Assembly: GCF_037038585.1 (NCBI RefSeq)
Contig: NC_092520.1
Location: 10,228,501-10,292,500 of the forward strand
DNA length: 64,000 nucleotides
From: Patagioenas fasciata
Taxonomy: Eukaryota > Chordata > Aves > Columbiformes > Columbidae
Direction: 5' to 3'
In this document: piece by piece, positions 36,837 to 48,000 of the stretch
Layout: every line of letters starts with the position of its first letter
Position numbering within the stretch: position 1 is the first letter of the stretch
Notes under the pieces: generated by a model
The model's input: only the letters and a program-made list of their open reading frames with translations
Databases searched by the model: none
Told to the model about the DNA's origin: nothing
Program-made: the position numbers and the translations under genes

Positions 36837-37377
36837 ATCTCAGCTGTACCTTAGACACTGGCTTCATATGTGGGAGCAGTGCTACCTGATCCTTGCTGGA
36901 AACACAATCAGCTCATTTTAAGATGAGCAGAGCACAGTCATAGAATGAAGTCTTCTATGATGAATTACTATGTGCACCTGTTTACATTTCTTATTAACTG
37001 CATGCTTACAGTGAATGTCTTCATTGATGGGAAACAGCAGAAACACTCACCTCAGTCAAACTATCTAAAAATCAAATGGTGTGGTGATGAACACTTTTGA
37101 AGATTGTTGAATTACATTCATCTAATTTGAATTGCTGCAGCCTTCTTTGCCTTTTCATTCAGTTTTCTGATTCTTATTTGTTTTGGCAGAGTGTCTCAAT
37201 ATTGACTTAACAACAACTTTCATTAATACTATTTTATTTTTTGTGCCATATGCCAATGTGAAAATAATAAAATAGACCCCAAGACACATCTTTGCCTTTC
37301 CTCTATTCCAATACTTTCAACAAAACTAATTGTCATGAAGTCTTGACCTTTTTTTAAATTTTTATTTTATTTTTCAG

Positions 37378-37533
37378 GATGTTTACACTTCAGTTTGTTC
37401 CAGCTAACATTTTTTCACTGGCGCTATAGCAGCCACCGTACAGAAATTCAGGTGATAGATGGAATACATTCAGTTCTGTCAGAGATATATCTTTGCAAAG
37501 GTTACCAGGTAATTTCTGTGCAATCTACCTTTG
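37378..37533 (+). other. Candidate exon of an unrecognised plus-strand gene
   Basis: A strong acceptor (TTTTATTTTATTTTTCAG) opens a 156-bp segment with no stop in one frame, closed by a consensus donor (GTAAGTATG). The frame includes LTFFHWRYSSHRTEIQVIDG and IHSVLSEIYLCKGYQVISVQ. It enters with two bases of a codon and ends with one base, in phase with the candidate terminal exon at 39625. I do not recognise the protein. It would run antisense to GRM5. It may instead be chance, an antisense transcript without coding function, or a relic. Confidence 0.25.
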
Positions 37534-39624
37534 GTAAGTATGTTGCATTTTATTTAATTTTATTCCATTTTCTGTTTAGCCCTGTATACTTTGGAGCAAA
37601 ACTTAGAATTTCTTCATTATCTGAAGGACATCTCCATTCTTAAATAAGGCATTTCATTTAACAAGAAGCATTGCCACTACTCTGACAACTTCATTTACCA
37701 ATTTCAGCAATGTTTTGGGATGGAAAACTGCCAGTCTGCATCACTGCCTGCATTGGCTACATCTCAGTCAAACTGAAAGGGCAGCCTTCACAGTGGTAGT
37801 GTGAGCACTGTACTCCAAGTCCTCTCTATTCCATATCCACTAAACTAATGGATGTCTCCTTTTTCTGATATTCAGAAACATTATTCTTATCAAAAGTGAG
37901 AGGAAAGTATTTAAACAGTTTTTGGACCATAGCTAGATCACCTTTCATCACTGTTGCACTTCAGCTGTGTATCAACTTCACATCTAATTTCCTCAGGTTT
38001 ATTTTGCTTTACATGGTGGAGGAACCTTTCATTACATGTTTTCAGTTGCACTAATACTTTTACAGCATTTTTTTGCTTTATTCCTATACTTAGAGATGTC
38101 AAAGGCTTAATTTATCTTGTTTGTCTTTTTTGTTTACTCATTATTAAATCTCTGGATTTTGCAGTTTTGGGTAGACCTGTTGGGTCCAAAACAGTTCTCT
38201 ACACATTTTGAGACACAGTTTTGTATAAGTATCAGTCATTTTATCTAAGGCTCTTAGGTATAAAATGCTAAACATCCTCCTTGTTTATTGTGAACAGGTC
38301 ATAAATAATTCACCTTTCATTGGCCAAGTGACAGCTGTGTGACAAAATCAGCTGCTTTCATTTGTAGCAGAATATAAAAGTGTGATTTAAATACAGGCAT
38401 ATGCTTTTACATATATAAAAGAATGGCTTGCTGCTGTTGCTGTTAGTAAAGGTTAAAGATTGTATGATTGTTAATTAGGGTTAATCTTACTAGTCTTTAG
38501 GGAAATTGTTGTGATTTCTTCAGGAAGAACAAAAAAAAAGACCAACCAAACAAGAACAACAACAAAATCTTTAACTTTTGCCTCAGATTAAAGATTTTAT
38601 TCATGAAGGTTACTAAAGCATTAGAAAAAAATTAGTCTTAGTCTTCTGAAAACTTTGACTAAATAAATCTAGGTTTCACTTTCCCCTTCAGAAGTATCTG
38701 AGGGTGTATTGAAATCCAGAGAAATCTAATGAAAACTCATTCTTCCCTGACTGTGAGATAAAGGCCACTCCTAAGTGTAAACTAATCTATTCCCATGTGT
38801 TTAAACATCTAAGTTGTTGCTTCTATCATTGAATTTCTTTAGGTAAATTCATGACTTATTGTATTTCACCTGGTGTAGGTGGAAATTAATCATTATTTAA
38901 ATTTAAATGATAAAACAGCAACATGTTACTTAGTAACACGAATGTATGATTATGTTCTGAGGTAATTAACTATTTTCATAAGCCTTTTTGGGCAAATTAC
39001 ATAGCTCATTAGACTTAGAGTCACCTGCACCCTATAAAGACTCTGTGTTAGTGCAAATTAGTACGCAAATTGCCTTGGGGCATGTTTGCCCTAAGCTATG
39101 CCTGCTGGGGCTCATGTGACTGAAAAGGGGTGGTACCTATGTGAACTGCTGCATCATGACATACAGCTGGATGTAGGACATGTCTGCATCTTGCAGCCTG
39201 CAATGCTACATTTGCTGTTGCCAGAGGTTCAGGCCTGAACACCTGAAATATTCAGCCTTATAAGCAAGCAGATAATGAGTTGTCTTGGTTGAGGGAGAAA
39301 TAGCTAGGTAACGAGGAGTCGGCAAAACAGTGGGAATCCATATGACATTTAAGAAGTGTGAGAAATACTTATTCGTAGAAATATGGTCCTTTAAAAAAAA
39401 AAAAGAAAGGGAAAAGTAAATTTAGAGGGCTCGCTGGAGTAAAATAGTATCAAGAATTTGTGGAAAGATGGGACAAACAAGATAAACTCTTGATTAAATA
39501 GGTTTCCAGGCTCTATAAGAATGCTTACCTTTGCTGGACATACAGTGGCGCATGGATGGCATTCCTACATGGTTTGCAGCATTTCCGGTTGAATCATAAA
39601 ATGCTTGTTTCTTTTCCATTACAG

Positions 39625-39674
39625 CTGATGAGAATGATGACACTGGCTACGTGAGGCTGAAGTACCATGCATGA
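39625..39674 (+). other. Candidate terminal coding exon paired with 37378-37533
   Basis: After TTGTTTCTTTTCCATTACAG the sequence reads, in phase with the previous candidate exon, ADENDDTGYVRLKYHA followed by TGA at 39672-39674. Most of its codons end in G or C, unlike the AT-rich surroundings. A possible polyadenylation signal AATAAA lies at 40357-40362, about 680 bp downstream. The family is not recognised. Confidence 0.25.
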
Positions 39675-40214
39675 AGTGCATCACACACCCCAAAACCACT
39701 GCATAACTGATTGCTGTACTCTCTGTGTTACAGATAGATGTGTAAAAAGAAGACAAGACCTGAAGTGACACGAGAATTAAGCAATTTATATCATTGCAGA
39801 CCAGGAGCTGGATGTTGCCTTCTGAAAGAAGGTGTAAGCAGGAAGAGAATTACCATTTTGGGCCCTAGTGATTTATGTATGTTCTATAAGTTTTCATAAC
39901 TTTTTTATCCTCTTCACTGTGTGCATGTGTTACCCACAGACATCCATTGCTGGCAGCAACATCTGAACACAGAAGTGCCAATGCATGCTGAAACATTGCA
40001 GAGTATTTATACAGAACCAACCACTGTTAAGATATTTCTGCTATAATACTGTTCTCTGTTTTCTAGTGACATTTTTTTTTGTCAATCTTTTCCTAAATGT
40101 TTGTAATTCACATCTTGGATTTAGAGCTGAATATCAAAGGTTGACATGGATAAACACAAAAAATTATTGGGAGACTGACTGATGCAAACTAAAACAGGGT
40201 CTCAGTTGTACTTC

Positions 40215-40256
40215 TTGTGCTCTATTCTACAATTATTGTGCTCTATTCTATCAGGA
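40215..40256. repeat. Two-copy 21-bp tandem repeat
   Basis: TTGTGCTCTATTCTA occurs at 40215-40229 and again at 40236-40250, a period of 21. It is a local duplication, probably by replication slippage. Confidence 0.8.
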
Positions 40257-43200
40257 AGTACTGCTAAGTCAAAACTATTGTGTCGTATTGCAACAAGTAG
40301 GAGTATTTAAAAAAAATCCTTTTTGAAGAGGCATCTTCTAAAAATCGCCTCTTATTAATAAACATCTTTTAAAAACAAATATAAAATAACCTTTCCACTT
40401 AAAAACACATCTCAGAAGAACTAACACTTCAGCTTAATTTTGCATTTGACCTTCAACCGATTAAAGTCGGTTATAATCAAGATGAAGTGAGAGCTAAATG
40501 ACACCGAAAGTTTCTGTCTTTCTGTAAGCAGAACTCTTCTTAGCATGTATAAATATATAAGGATAAGACACATTATATTATTTAGTGCAGCAAGGCCCTA
40601 ATCTTCACTCTGTGCTTATAGTCAACTCTAAATATTAAAATAAAAAAAATGAAACACGTTTAACAGAAATATTTTATGTGATACACCTGAAAGTCACCAA
40701 AATATCTAGGGCCATAGAAACCACAGAGGGAAATCCATTCTGGGCCATAAGCAAACACAAGGGCTCCCTGCCACTCTCAAAAGATGTTTTGTGAGTTACT
40801 TTATATGAGTTACTTTTTAACTGAGCATTATTGTAAAATATTTGAAATAGTCTCGTAAAAAAGTCAGTAAGAGCTAGACATAGCTAGCCTGTGATTAGAC
40901 ACTGAACAGACTGAGTGGCATGTCTTGGAAAGCTCAGACTTGCCACCTGGCTGTGGCTTTTGTTTGTTTATGAATTAACGTTATGTTGTTCTTTTAATGG
41001 GCATATTTTAGAAATGTATAGTAAGATCTCATGAAGACATCTGGCACAGTTCACAAAATGAATACTACACTGTCTCAAGAAAATGAAGGGCTCCATTAAT
41101 CTGTGGCTGCCACATCACCTGTCTGGACTACCCATGCACAGGAATGAGTTAGGCAGGCAGAATCAGACGCTGAGATTAACCTCCCGTTGCTGTACTCAGT
41201 GGTGGAAAATGGACATTTGGTTAAGTGCCTTGTCAGCAAGCTAAAAACATCAGTAATTGTTGCTTAAAATCCCTCAAACACAGCTTGAAGGTCCCTCTGC
41301 TCATATCTACAATTAAAATTAGGCATATGCGTAATATTTTACAAAATCTGTGTTTGAATTTCAAAAATGGAGATGAGTGTCAAAAATTTGGCTTAAATCA
41401 TGTAAATGTTTAGAAATAAGTAATTGAATATATTCAAAATACTATGCATAAGTCCTCAAGCCCACACATACACATAAGCTTTTGCAAAAACTAGTTGTCA
41501 CATACATAAAATCTTTTCTAATATCTTCTTGAGCTATAGACTGAAAAATAAAAAAAAGCAGAGCAAGTGTTATATGCAAATAATCATATCTATCAAGAAT
41601 TTTTGGAAAATAAATTATAGAGTTGGCCACACATGATGGCCACTATTCCTGATGACTATATTCTTATGCATTTTGCTAACAAACAAACATATAAAAAATT
41701 TTATTCCTTGTTTCATGAAAAATGGACTCACTACTTGGATTAAAGCCACTGATGATTATGCAGCCATGTGGAAATGTATTTATTCACTATATTTTGTTTT
41801 AACTACTTGCCTACTGTCTTTCTGAGACTAGGCAAATTAACACTCATCCTGCTCATACTAATCAAATATTTAACCTGAGACTCAGGACTCAAACACTCGG
41901 TAAACATATCCACCACGGAAAATTACAAAAATATATTTAAAAAAAGACCCATTATTAGGGTAGATTATAACTCTTCTGTATTAACCTCCTCCTGCATTCT
42001 TTTTCTACTTTACACTATGCTTTGAGCATTCCTACATACTTGGGACCACACAGTTTTTATTTTAGTATCTGTTTTACATAACATTCAGGAAAAAGAATTA
42101 TCTGAATTTCTCTGATCATGAAGCTGACACTGTGCTTCTCTCAAATAGTGTTATGTTGAAGTAAGTTTTATTATTACTTTGCTGATTATTGCAGATCTAC
42201 AGGTTCTTTTAGGGGACAGGAGGGAGAGTGAAATTTTCAAAACCTTAGGGGCGAGGTTAAGTTTTGAACATTAAATCCCATGTGAGTGGTTTATCTACCC
42301 AAATCCTATCAACTGCAATGTGATCCAGTTGCCTATATATGACACTGTACTTCACCTTATAGCATATGAGACATCTTCAAAAGACTAGCAGATACAAAAC
42401 AAAACTTGAAGAATATCCGTAGCCTTTTGCATTGGCAGCTATAGGCTAGACAGAGTAAGATATAACACCTAAATCTGACCAATTGGGTTTCTTCTATAAC
42501 TGATGGAGAAACAGGAGGAGTCTATTTTAGAGGATGAAATATCCTCCGGAAATGTCTTCTTCCATTTACCATAGAACAAAACTAATTAACCAGCTTGGGT
42601 CAGATCTCCACAATTATGAGGCCAGTCCCAAGACATTCTCAGTGCCATCACAGACCTCTTCTAGGGATCAGACATATGTTTTTACCTAAGTGAAACAGTT
42701 CTAGTATACATATCATACATATACAATTACCTCAATGGGTTGACTAAACTCTTTCCTCTTAACCTGTAAGTCTGTTTACTTTGGCTTATGCTACAGCTTT
42801 AGTTAAAGAATTGAGCCGGCCATCTCCTTTGCATAACTTTCGACGAATATGAAAACTGCATCTTAAAAGTAATAATTTTGTCTGGACCTGTTTCAAGTCA
42901 TGAGGATGGTTTTAAACTCATATTTCTACAAAATGTGTGTAATGAGTGGTCTCTAGGAGTTGTTAGTTTCAACAGTACCTAATGAATACTCTCATGCATA
43001 CACAAGTGGAAACTGTATTCCAAAACACATCTCCTTTTGTCTTTGAGTCAAAATGTTTGTCTTGACATAGGGATTACTACTCAGCACCAATTAAGACTTT
43101 TGGGAACCTTCATCATTATTTGTTTTCTTCAAGTTAATGGAGAAAATTAACTGATAAAAATGAAGTGGTATTATGTTATTTTCAGGTAGCCTTTTTACAG

Positions 43201-44446
43201 TGAATTTTTGAAATATTGTTCTGGTTAGATGAACAACTACATATTGAGAGTGCAAAAGAAATGAGCTCTTCAGATTTATTCTTGGCTAGCAGAGGCACTT
43301 TGAGCCACCTGTTTAATTTTTCTGAGTCTTTGGGGTTATCATATAGATGTACAAAAGTCTGTCTTATTTGTCAATCCTCAATATATTTCCTTGATGGAAC
43401 TAAGATGATGGGAATGGCCTAGAGAGGTGAGTTAAGCAAACTTTCACTTCCTTTTAAGGAAACTTTTTTCCAAGTAGAGACACAGCTGATGATCTGGTTC
43501 ATTACCACAGTAGTTGTCTTTGTTCCTTAACATCATGTCTCTTCTGTACCTTCTTTTTTCTTTTTTCCTTTCTATTCAGTTTACCATTGTTTACATTCTT
43601 CTCATTATACCAGCTTTTCCCTCTGTCTTCCAATATGCTATCATACTATGCCTTCCTCAATTTTCAGATACACTAGTTCAATTTATCTCATTTATCCATT
43701 TATATTTTAGTTTATCCCTAAATATTGGAAGCTTTTATCCATCATTATTCAACTTAATATATCTGTATAGTGGCATGTAACATCAGATCTCCCCATCATG
43801 TTTCTCTTTGATTTTTCTCCAAAGCTTTTGAGAACAAGAAGAAAATTGATGTGCTATTTAAATAAATTTATACAAATCTTATTAGTTTTATTCACGTTAG
43901 CTGAATCCACGCTTTAAAGTTCACACATCTTTAATATAAGTAATAAGAATATTGTGTTCTTACTGGTTACTATGAGCAAGATTTTGCAAGTGGTTGTAAA
44001 TCCATTGTTGTAATTAATGATAGGATGAAGGATAAACCCCCAAACCTGGCATTTCTTTCAAATCAAAGAAGGAAAAAAAACGGTTTGATTGGGAATTTTC
44101 AATGGGGAATTAAAAAAGAAAAAGCCTTCGGATTCTTTTGCAGTTAGAGAAAATGTCACATACATAACTAATCTTTAGTGTTATTTTATTTATTACTGAG
44201 TCTAAATCTCCAAATGTCTTTTGAGTAATCCATAGACATAAAATACAGCTGTTTTACTTACAGCATAAGTAAAACCAGCTTAAGAGCATACCCATACTGT
44301 AGTCATTTCAGAGCGAATAAGCCCAGGTGCTCGAGACAGAGGGAGAGATGGCACTGCCCCACCTGAAGCTTCCCAGCTGTCCCAGCACCCTATATATCAG
44401 ACATGGACTCCCACATGAAAAGATAACACCTGGGATAGCTAGACAG

Positions 44447-44888
44447 AGTGCAGAGGAGGCGACAAAGCTGGTGAGGGACCTGGAGCACAAGTCTTATGGG
44501 GAGCAGCGGAGGGACATGGGGCTGTTCAGCCTGGACAACAGGAGGCTGAGGGGAGACCTTATCACTGTCTGCAACTGCCTGAAAGGAGGTTGTAGCATGG
44601 AGGGTGTTGGTCTCTTCTCCCAAGTAACAAGTGATAGAACAAGAGGAAATGGACTCAGGATGCACCAGGGAGGTTTAGATTGGGTATTAGGAAATATGTT
44701 TTCACAGAGAGGTTTGTGGGGCAGTGGAACAGGCTTGATCAGGGAAGTGGTGGAGTCATTATCCCTGGAGGGGTTTAGAAGTCTTTTAGATGAGGTTCTT
44801 AGGGACACGGTTTAGTACCAGTGTTAGGTTAGGTTGTGGTTGGACTCGATGAACTTGAGGTCTCTTCCAGCTGACATGGTTCTATCTG
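44447..44888 (+). mobile_element. CR1 LINE, 5'-truncated, ORF2 end plus 3' UTR
   Basis: The frame reads [40 protein letters not shown] and [15 protein letters not shown]. Small indels garble the IRKKFF region before REVVESLSLEGFRSLLDEVL and a stop at 44813-44815. The 3' UTR (GGTTGGACTCGATGAAC) follows, with only a remnant tail (GGTTCTATC). It begins at the same internal CR1 position (AGTGCAGAGGAGGC) as the 14.4-kb copy and belongs to the same subgroup, but is more diverged. Confidence 0.95.
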
Positions 44889-44925
44889 AAAAAACTTGCA
44901 GATTCAAAGAATGGGAGACCATGAC

Positions 44926-45018
44926 ACAACAAACAAACAAACAAATCAACAAACCCCAAACCACAAAAAAATAACAACAACAACAAGAAAAAAACAAACA
45001 AACAAACAAAAAAGACCA
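44926..45018. repeat. (AAC)n/(AAAC)n low-complexity tract
   Basis: About 90 bp of imperfect CAA, CAAA and AAAC units almost free of G and T. It starts about 40 bp after the CR1 3' end. The minus-strand frames full of phenylalanine and leucine here are artefacts. Confidence 0.93.
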
Positions 45019-48000
45019 AAAGGTGTTCATAAAATTCAGCAACTTTTCCCTCCCTGTTAATATGTTCATGTACCTGCAAAATAGACAGCCAATGCAAGCT
45101 TTTCAGCTCAGAACAAGCACCCCTCATTTCCCTTACAATGATACATCACACTTGCACAAAGCGCTTTGGTATTTTTAACCTAGTGACTCCCCATTACTGA
45201 ATTTTTCAGCCTACTTGAAGCTTGGCATGCCAGAAATTCAGCTGCCATAAGAAAATACACAATTTTAAAGAGCTTGTTTTTAAATTAGTTTCATCATGAG
45301 ATATTCATTTGTAAAGTGCATATTTATCATCTGACATAGATTTCCATGATAATTCTCAATTACTTCACTTATTGTTTTTACCAGATGATGAAGTTGTCAG
45401 AGAGATGATGCATATAAACACAAAATCACAGAAAAATGTCAAAAGTGAGAAAAAGTATGCAACATGTATATGCTTCGAGTATCCAAGAATAGCACTCTTA
45501 TCAGGATTAGAAAATGGAAAAAAATCACTTTCAGAATGGTTAGAACAAAAGATCTGGTTAATCCAATGAAATTTGTCCCTTAGGATCCACAGTCCATGGT
45601 CTTTCTGAATGTGGAATTTTTTGTCTCATTAAAACTTGTAAACCTCCCCACTTTCCAAACAGAAGAGAAGTTGAATATTCCCACAACATGTTCCAGTACC
45701 TCTCAACTTGTGATGTAGCATAAAAGCCTTATTTTCATTTTTCTGATTTAATTTCAAAAGATTACTGATATTTTGCAAAAAGAAAATACAATGTCAATAT
45801 TAGAAAAAAATTTCAAACACAAGTCTCTTCATCAAAATATAAGTGTGGGTATCTCAACTTTTAAAATAGCTTTCAAAATATTGAGAGGAGATCAGAAATA
45901 GGGAAATCAAAACAAAACAAAACAGACACATTCCTACAATAACTTTTTAATTTCAGCCTAGTGGATTTTTCTTTTGCTACTTTTTTCATTCTAGAAAGTC
46001 CCAATTGTTACAGAAAGTGACCCTCCAAGCTTTTTTCGTACAGATCACATAGGACAGTTAAAGGAGACTGTTCAAATTGGTTTTTCTATTGAAGCACGTA
46101 GCTCACTTTGACTGCTTATTTAATGCATTTTGTCAGATCAAATACAAGGGGATCTAGATTTTGATTTTTTTTTTTCAATATGATTCAGAAATACTGCCTT
46201 ACTTCACTTGATCTTCTAAATTCCGTAGTGCTTTCCATAATGATTTTAATAAGTGAAATGAAAGATCGATGTAGAGAGAAATGAGATTTTTCTTTGAATG
46301 CTTTACGTTATTATTCAGATAAATTAATATTAGTTCCTATTATTATTCAGAATTCTGTGGGTCTTAATAGAAGCGTGCATAACTAAAGTGAGTTTATTGA
46401 TCATAATGACCTTCTGTGGACTTCTTGAAGAAATCCATGAATCTCATAGGTCTCCAAAGCACAGGTTGAAAATAGTGTGTATCACTGTACAATCCTTAAA
46501 AATGTGGATGCTGTGAGGAAAGGCATGTAATCAACATCTGCAGACAAGAATTTAATAACTCAGTTTCACTTATGAATCTATGTTGTTGCAATATGTCTTG
46601 ATTCCCTTCTGTCTTTTCCCACTTCAGATTACTTTTGTTCCAGGTCCCAAAATTAACTCAGTTTCGCAGAAGAAATTGAGTACTAGGTTTTTTAACTATG
46701 TAAGAATAGATTATGGAAATCTCCAGCTTTCTCATTGGCTATATTGCATTCGTGAATACAGTGTTTCAGGTTCATTTTCACTCTGTAAACACAGGGAATG
46801 ATTTTGCTGTGTGCATCTTTGTACTGTGCATATTTAATTATCTCTGGGTTAGTGTTTCTGAACATAAAGCTGGATGGAGGCAAAACAGTAAAATATCACA
46901 GTCCAACTGTTAACTAAAACCCAGTAATGAACAGTGTAAATAGTGTGTCCAAAATAGTAAATTTAAATATATGTTCTACAGCAACAGAGCTATATAACCT
47001 CAACACATTTTTTTTAGAACATTGAAATTGAACTGTTAATTAATGAATGACAAATTCTTCTTAAACAGTCAGTAATAATCTGGCACAGTAATTAATTTCT
47101 CTAACCTCCTACTTGGAGGCCATGTCATACAAGAAAGGTAAGCTGAATGGGTGGTGTAAAATATGTGACTATCTATCTCAGAAAATAATTTTTCATTTCA
47201 GAAAACTAGCTTTAAGTAAAGACCAAGGAAAATCAGGTTTGCATTTTTTTTTTTTTTTGCACAGCATTTAGTTCTAGGTAAAGATAAAACAAGGCCCCAG
47301 AGAAGTTTCCTTAATCAACATTAAACTAAACATAGAATGTGTTTCAAATGCAGAAGAAAAAAACTTTATTAAGATACATGTTTCAACTGAATGGATTGTT
47401 TTTCAATAACCAGATCCACTAGGATACAAAATTCAATTTAGAAATCCATTTACTTTATCTTAATTAAATACCAAAAACTGTTGGAACATTTTTTTCGAAG
47501 ATATAATAAGATAACCAATTCAGATGTTAATTCTGAAATAAAAGACAGATTGTGCCTGGTGATTTACACAGCATCTCTGAGTTTTGGTGTTGTTTATATG
47601 AGTAGCTGAGAACAACCTGTGATTTAAATGACTGATTTACCTTTTTCTCCTGAATGTTCAATTTCTCCATGTCTTTTTAAGCAGGTGAGAAAGGTTTCAC
47701 CTGTCAGACAGGAAGTAAATGGACTAAAATATTTTGATGCCTGAAAACAATAGATGGGAAACTACTTAATTAGGAGTAGTGAGAGAATCTATCACTAATA
47801 TTACTTTAAAACTTAAGATTCACAGACAGTCTAGGAGTCTGGCTTGTTAAGACCTTCACAGACACAGGCCACATAAAATCCTTCATGAGGTAATATGATA
47901 GTTGATACTCTTAGTATGCTAACTATTTCCATGCTTTCAGAAGAAACATAAAAATATCTCAATGGAGATTTAAAGGAGAATGAGACATTTTGTAGATCTT

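Larger units (their letters stand above)
36837..44446. other. Intron sequence with a candidate spliced frame
   Basis: No transposon recognised over 7.6 kb. It holds the candidate exons at 37378-37533 and 39625-39674, a 21-bp tandem direct repeat at 40215-40256 and assorted A/T tracts. Just before the next CR1, 44320-44400 is locally GC-richer but unrecognised. Confidence 0.5.

Noticed and set aside
35868..36838. Minus-strand frames of up to 196 codons
   Set aside because: They are antisense shadows of the CR1 ORF2 at 35.6-36.8 kb.
44882..45127. Hydrophobic minus-strand frames resembling membrane proteins
   Set aside because: Phenylalanine/leucine/cysteine runs are translations of the AAC/AAAC tract.
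45386..45569. Plus-strand open segment after TTATTGTTTTTACCAG
   Set aside because: A good acceptor, but no convincing donor and a lysine-rich translation of A-rich DNA. Not enough to call.
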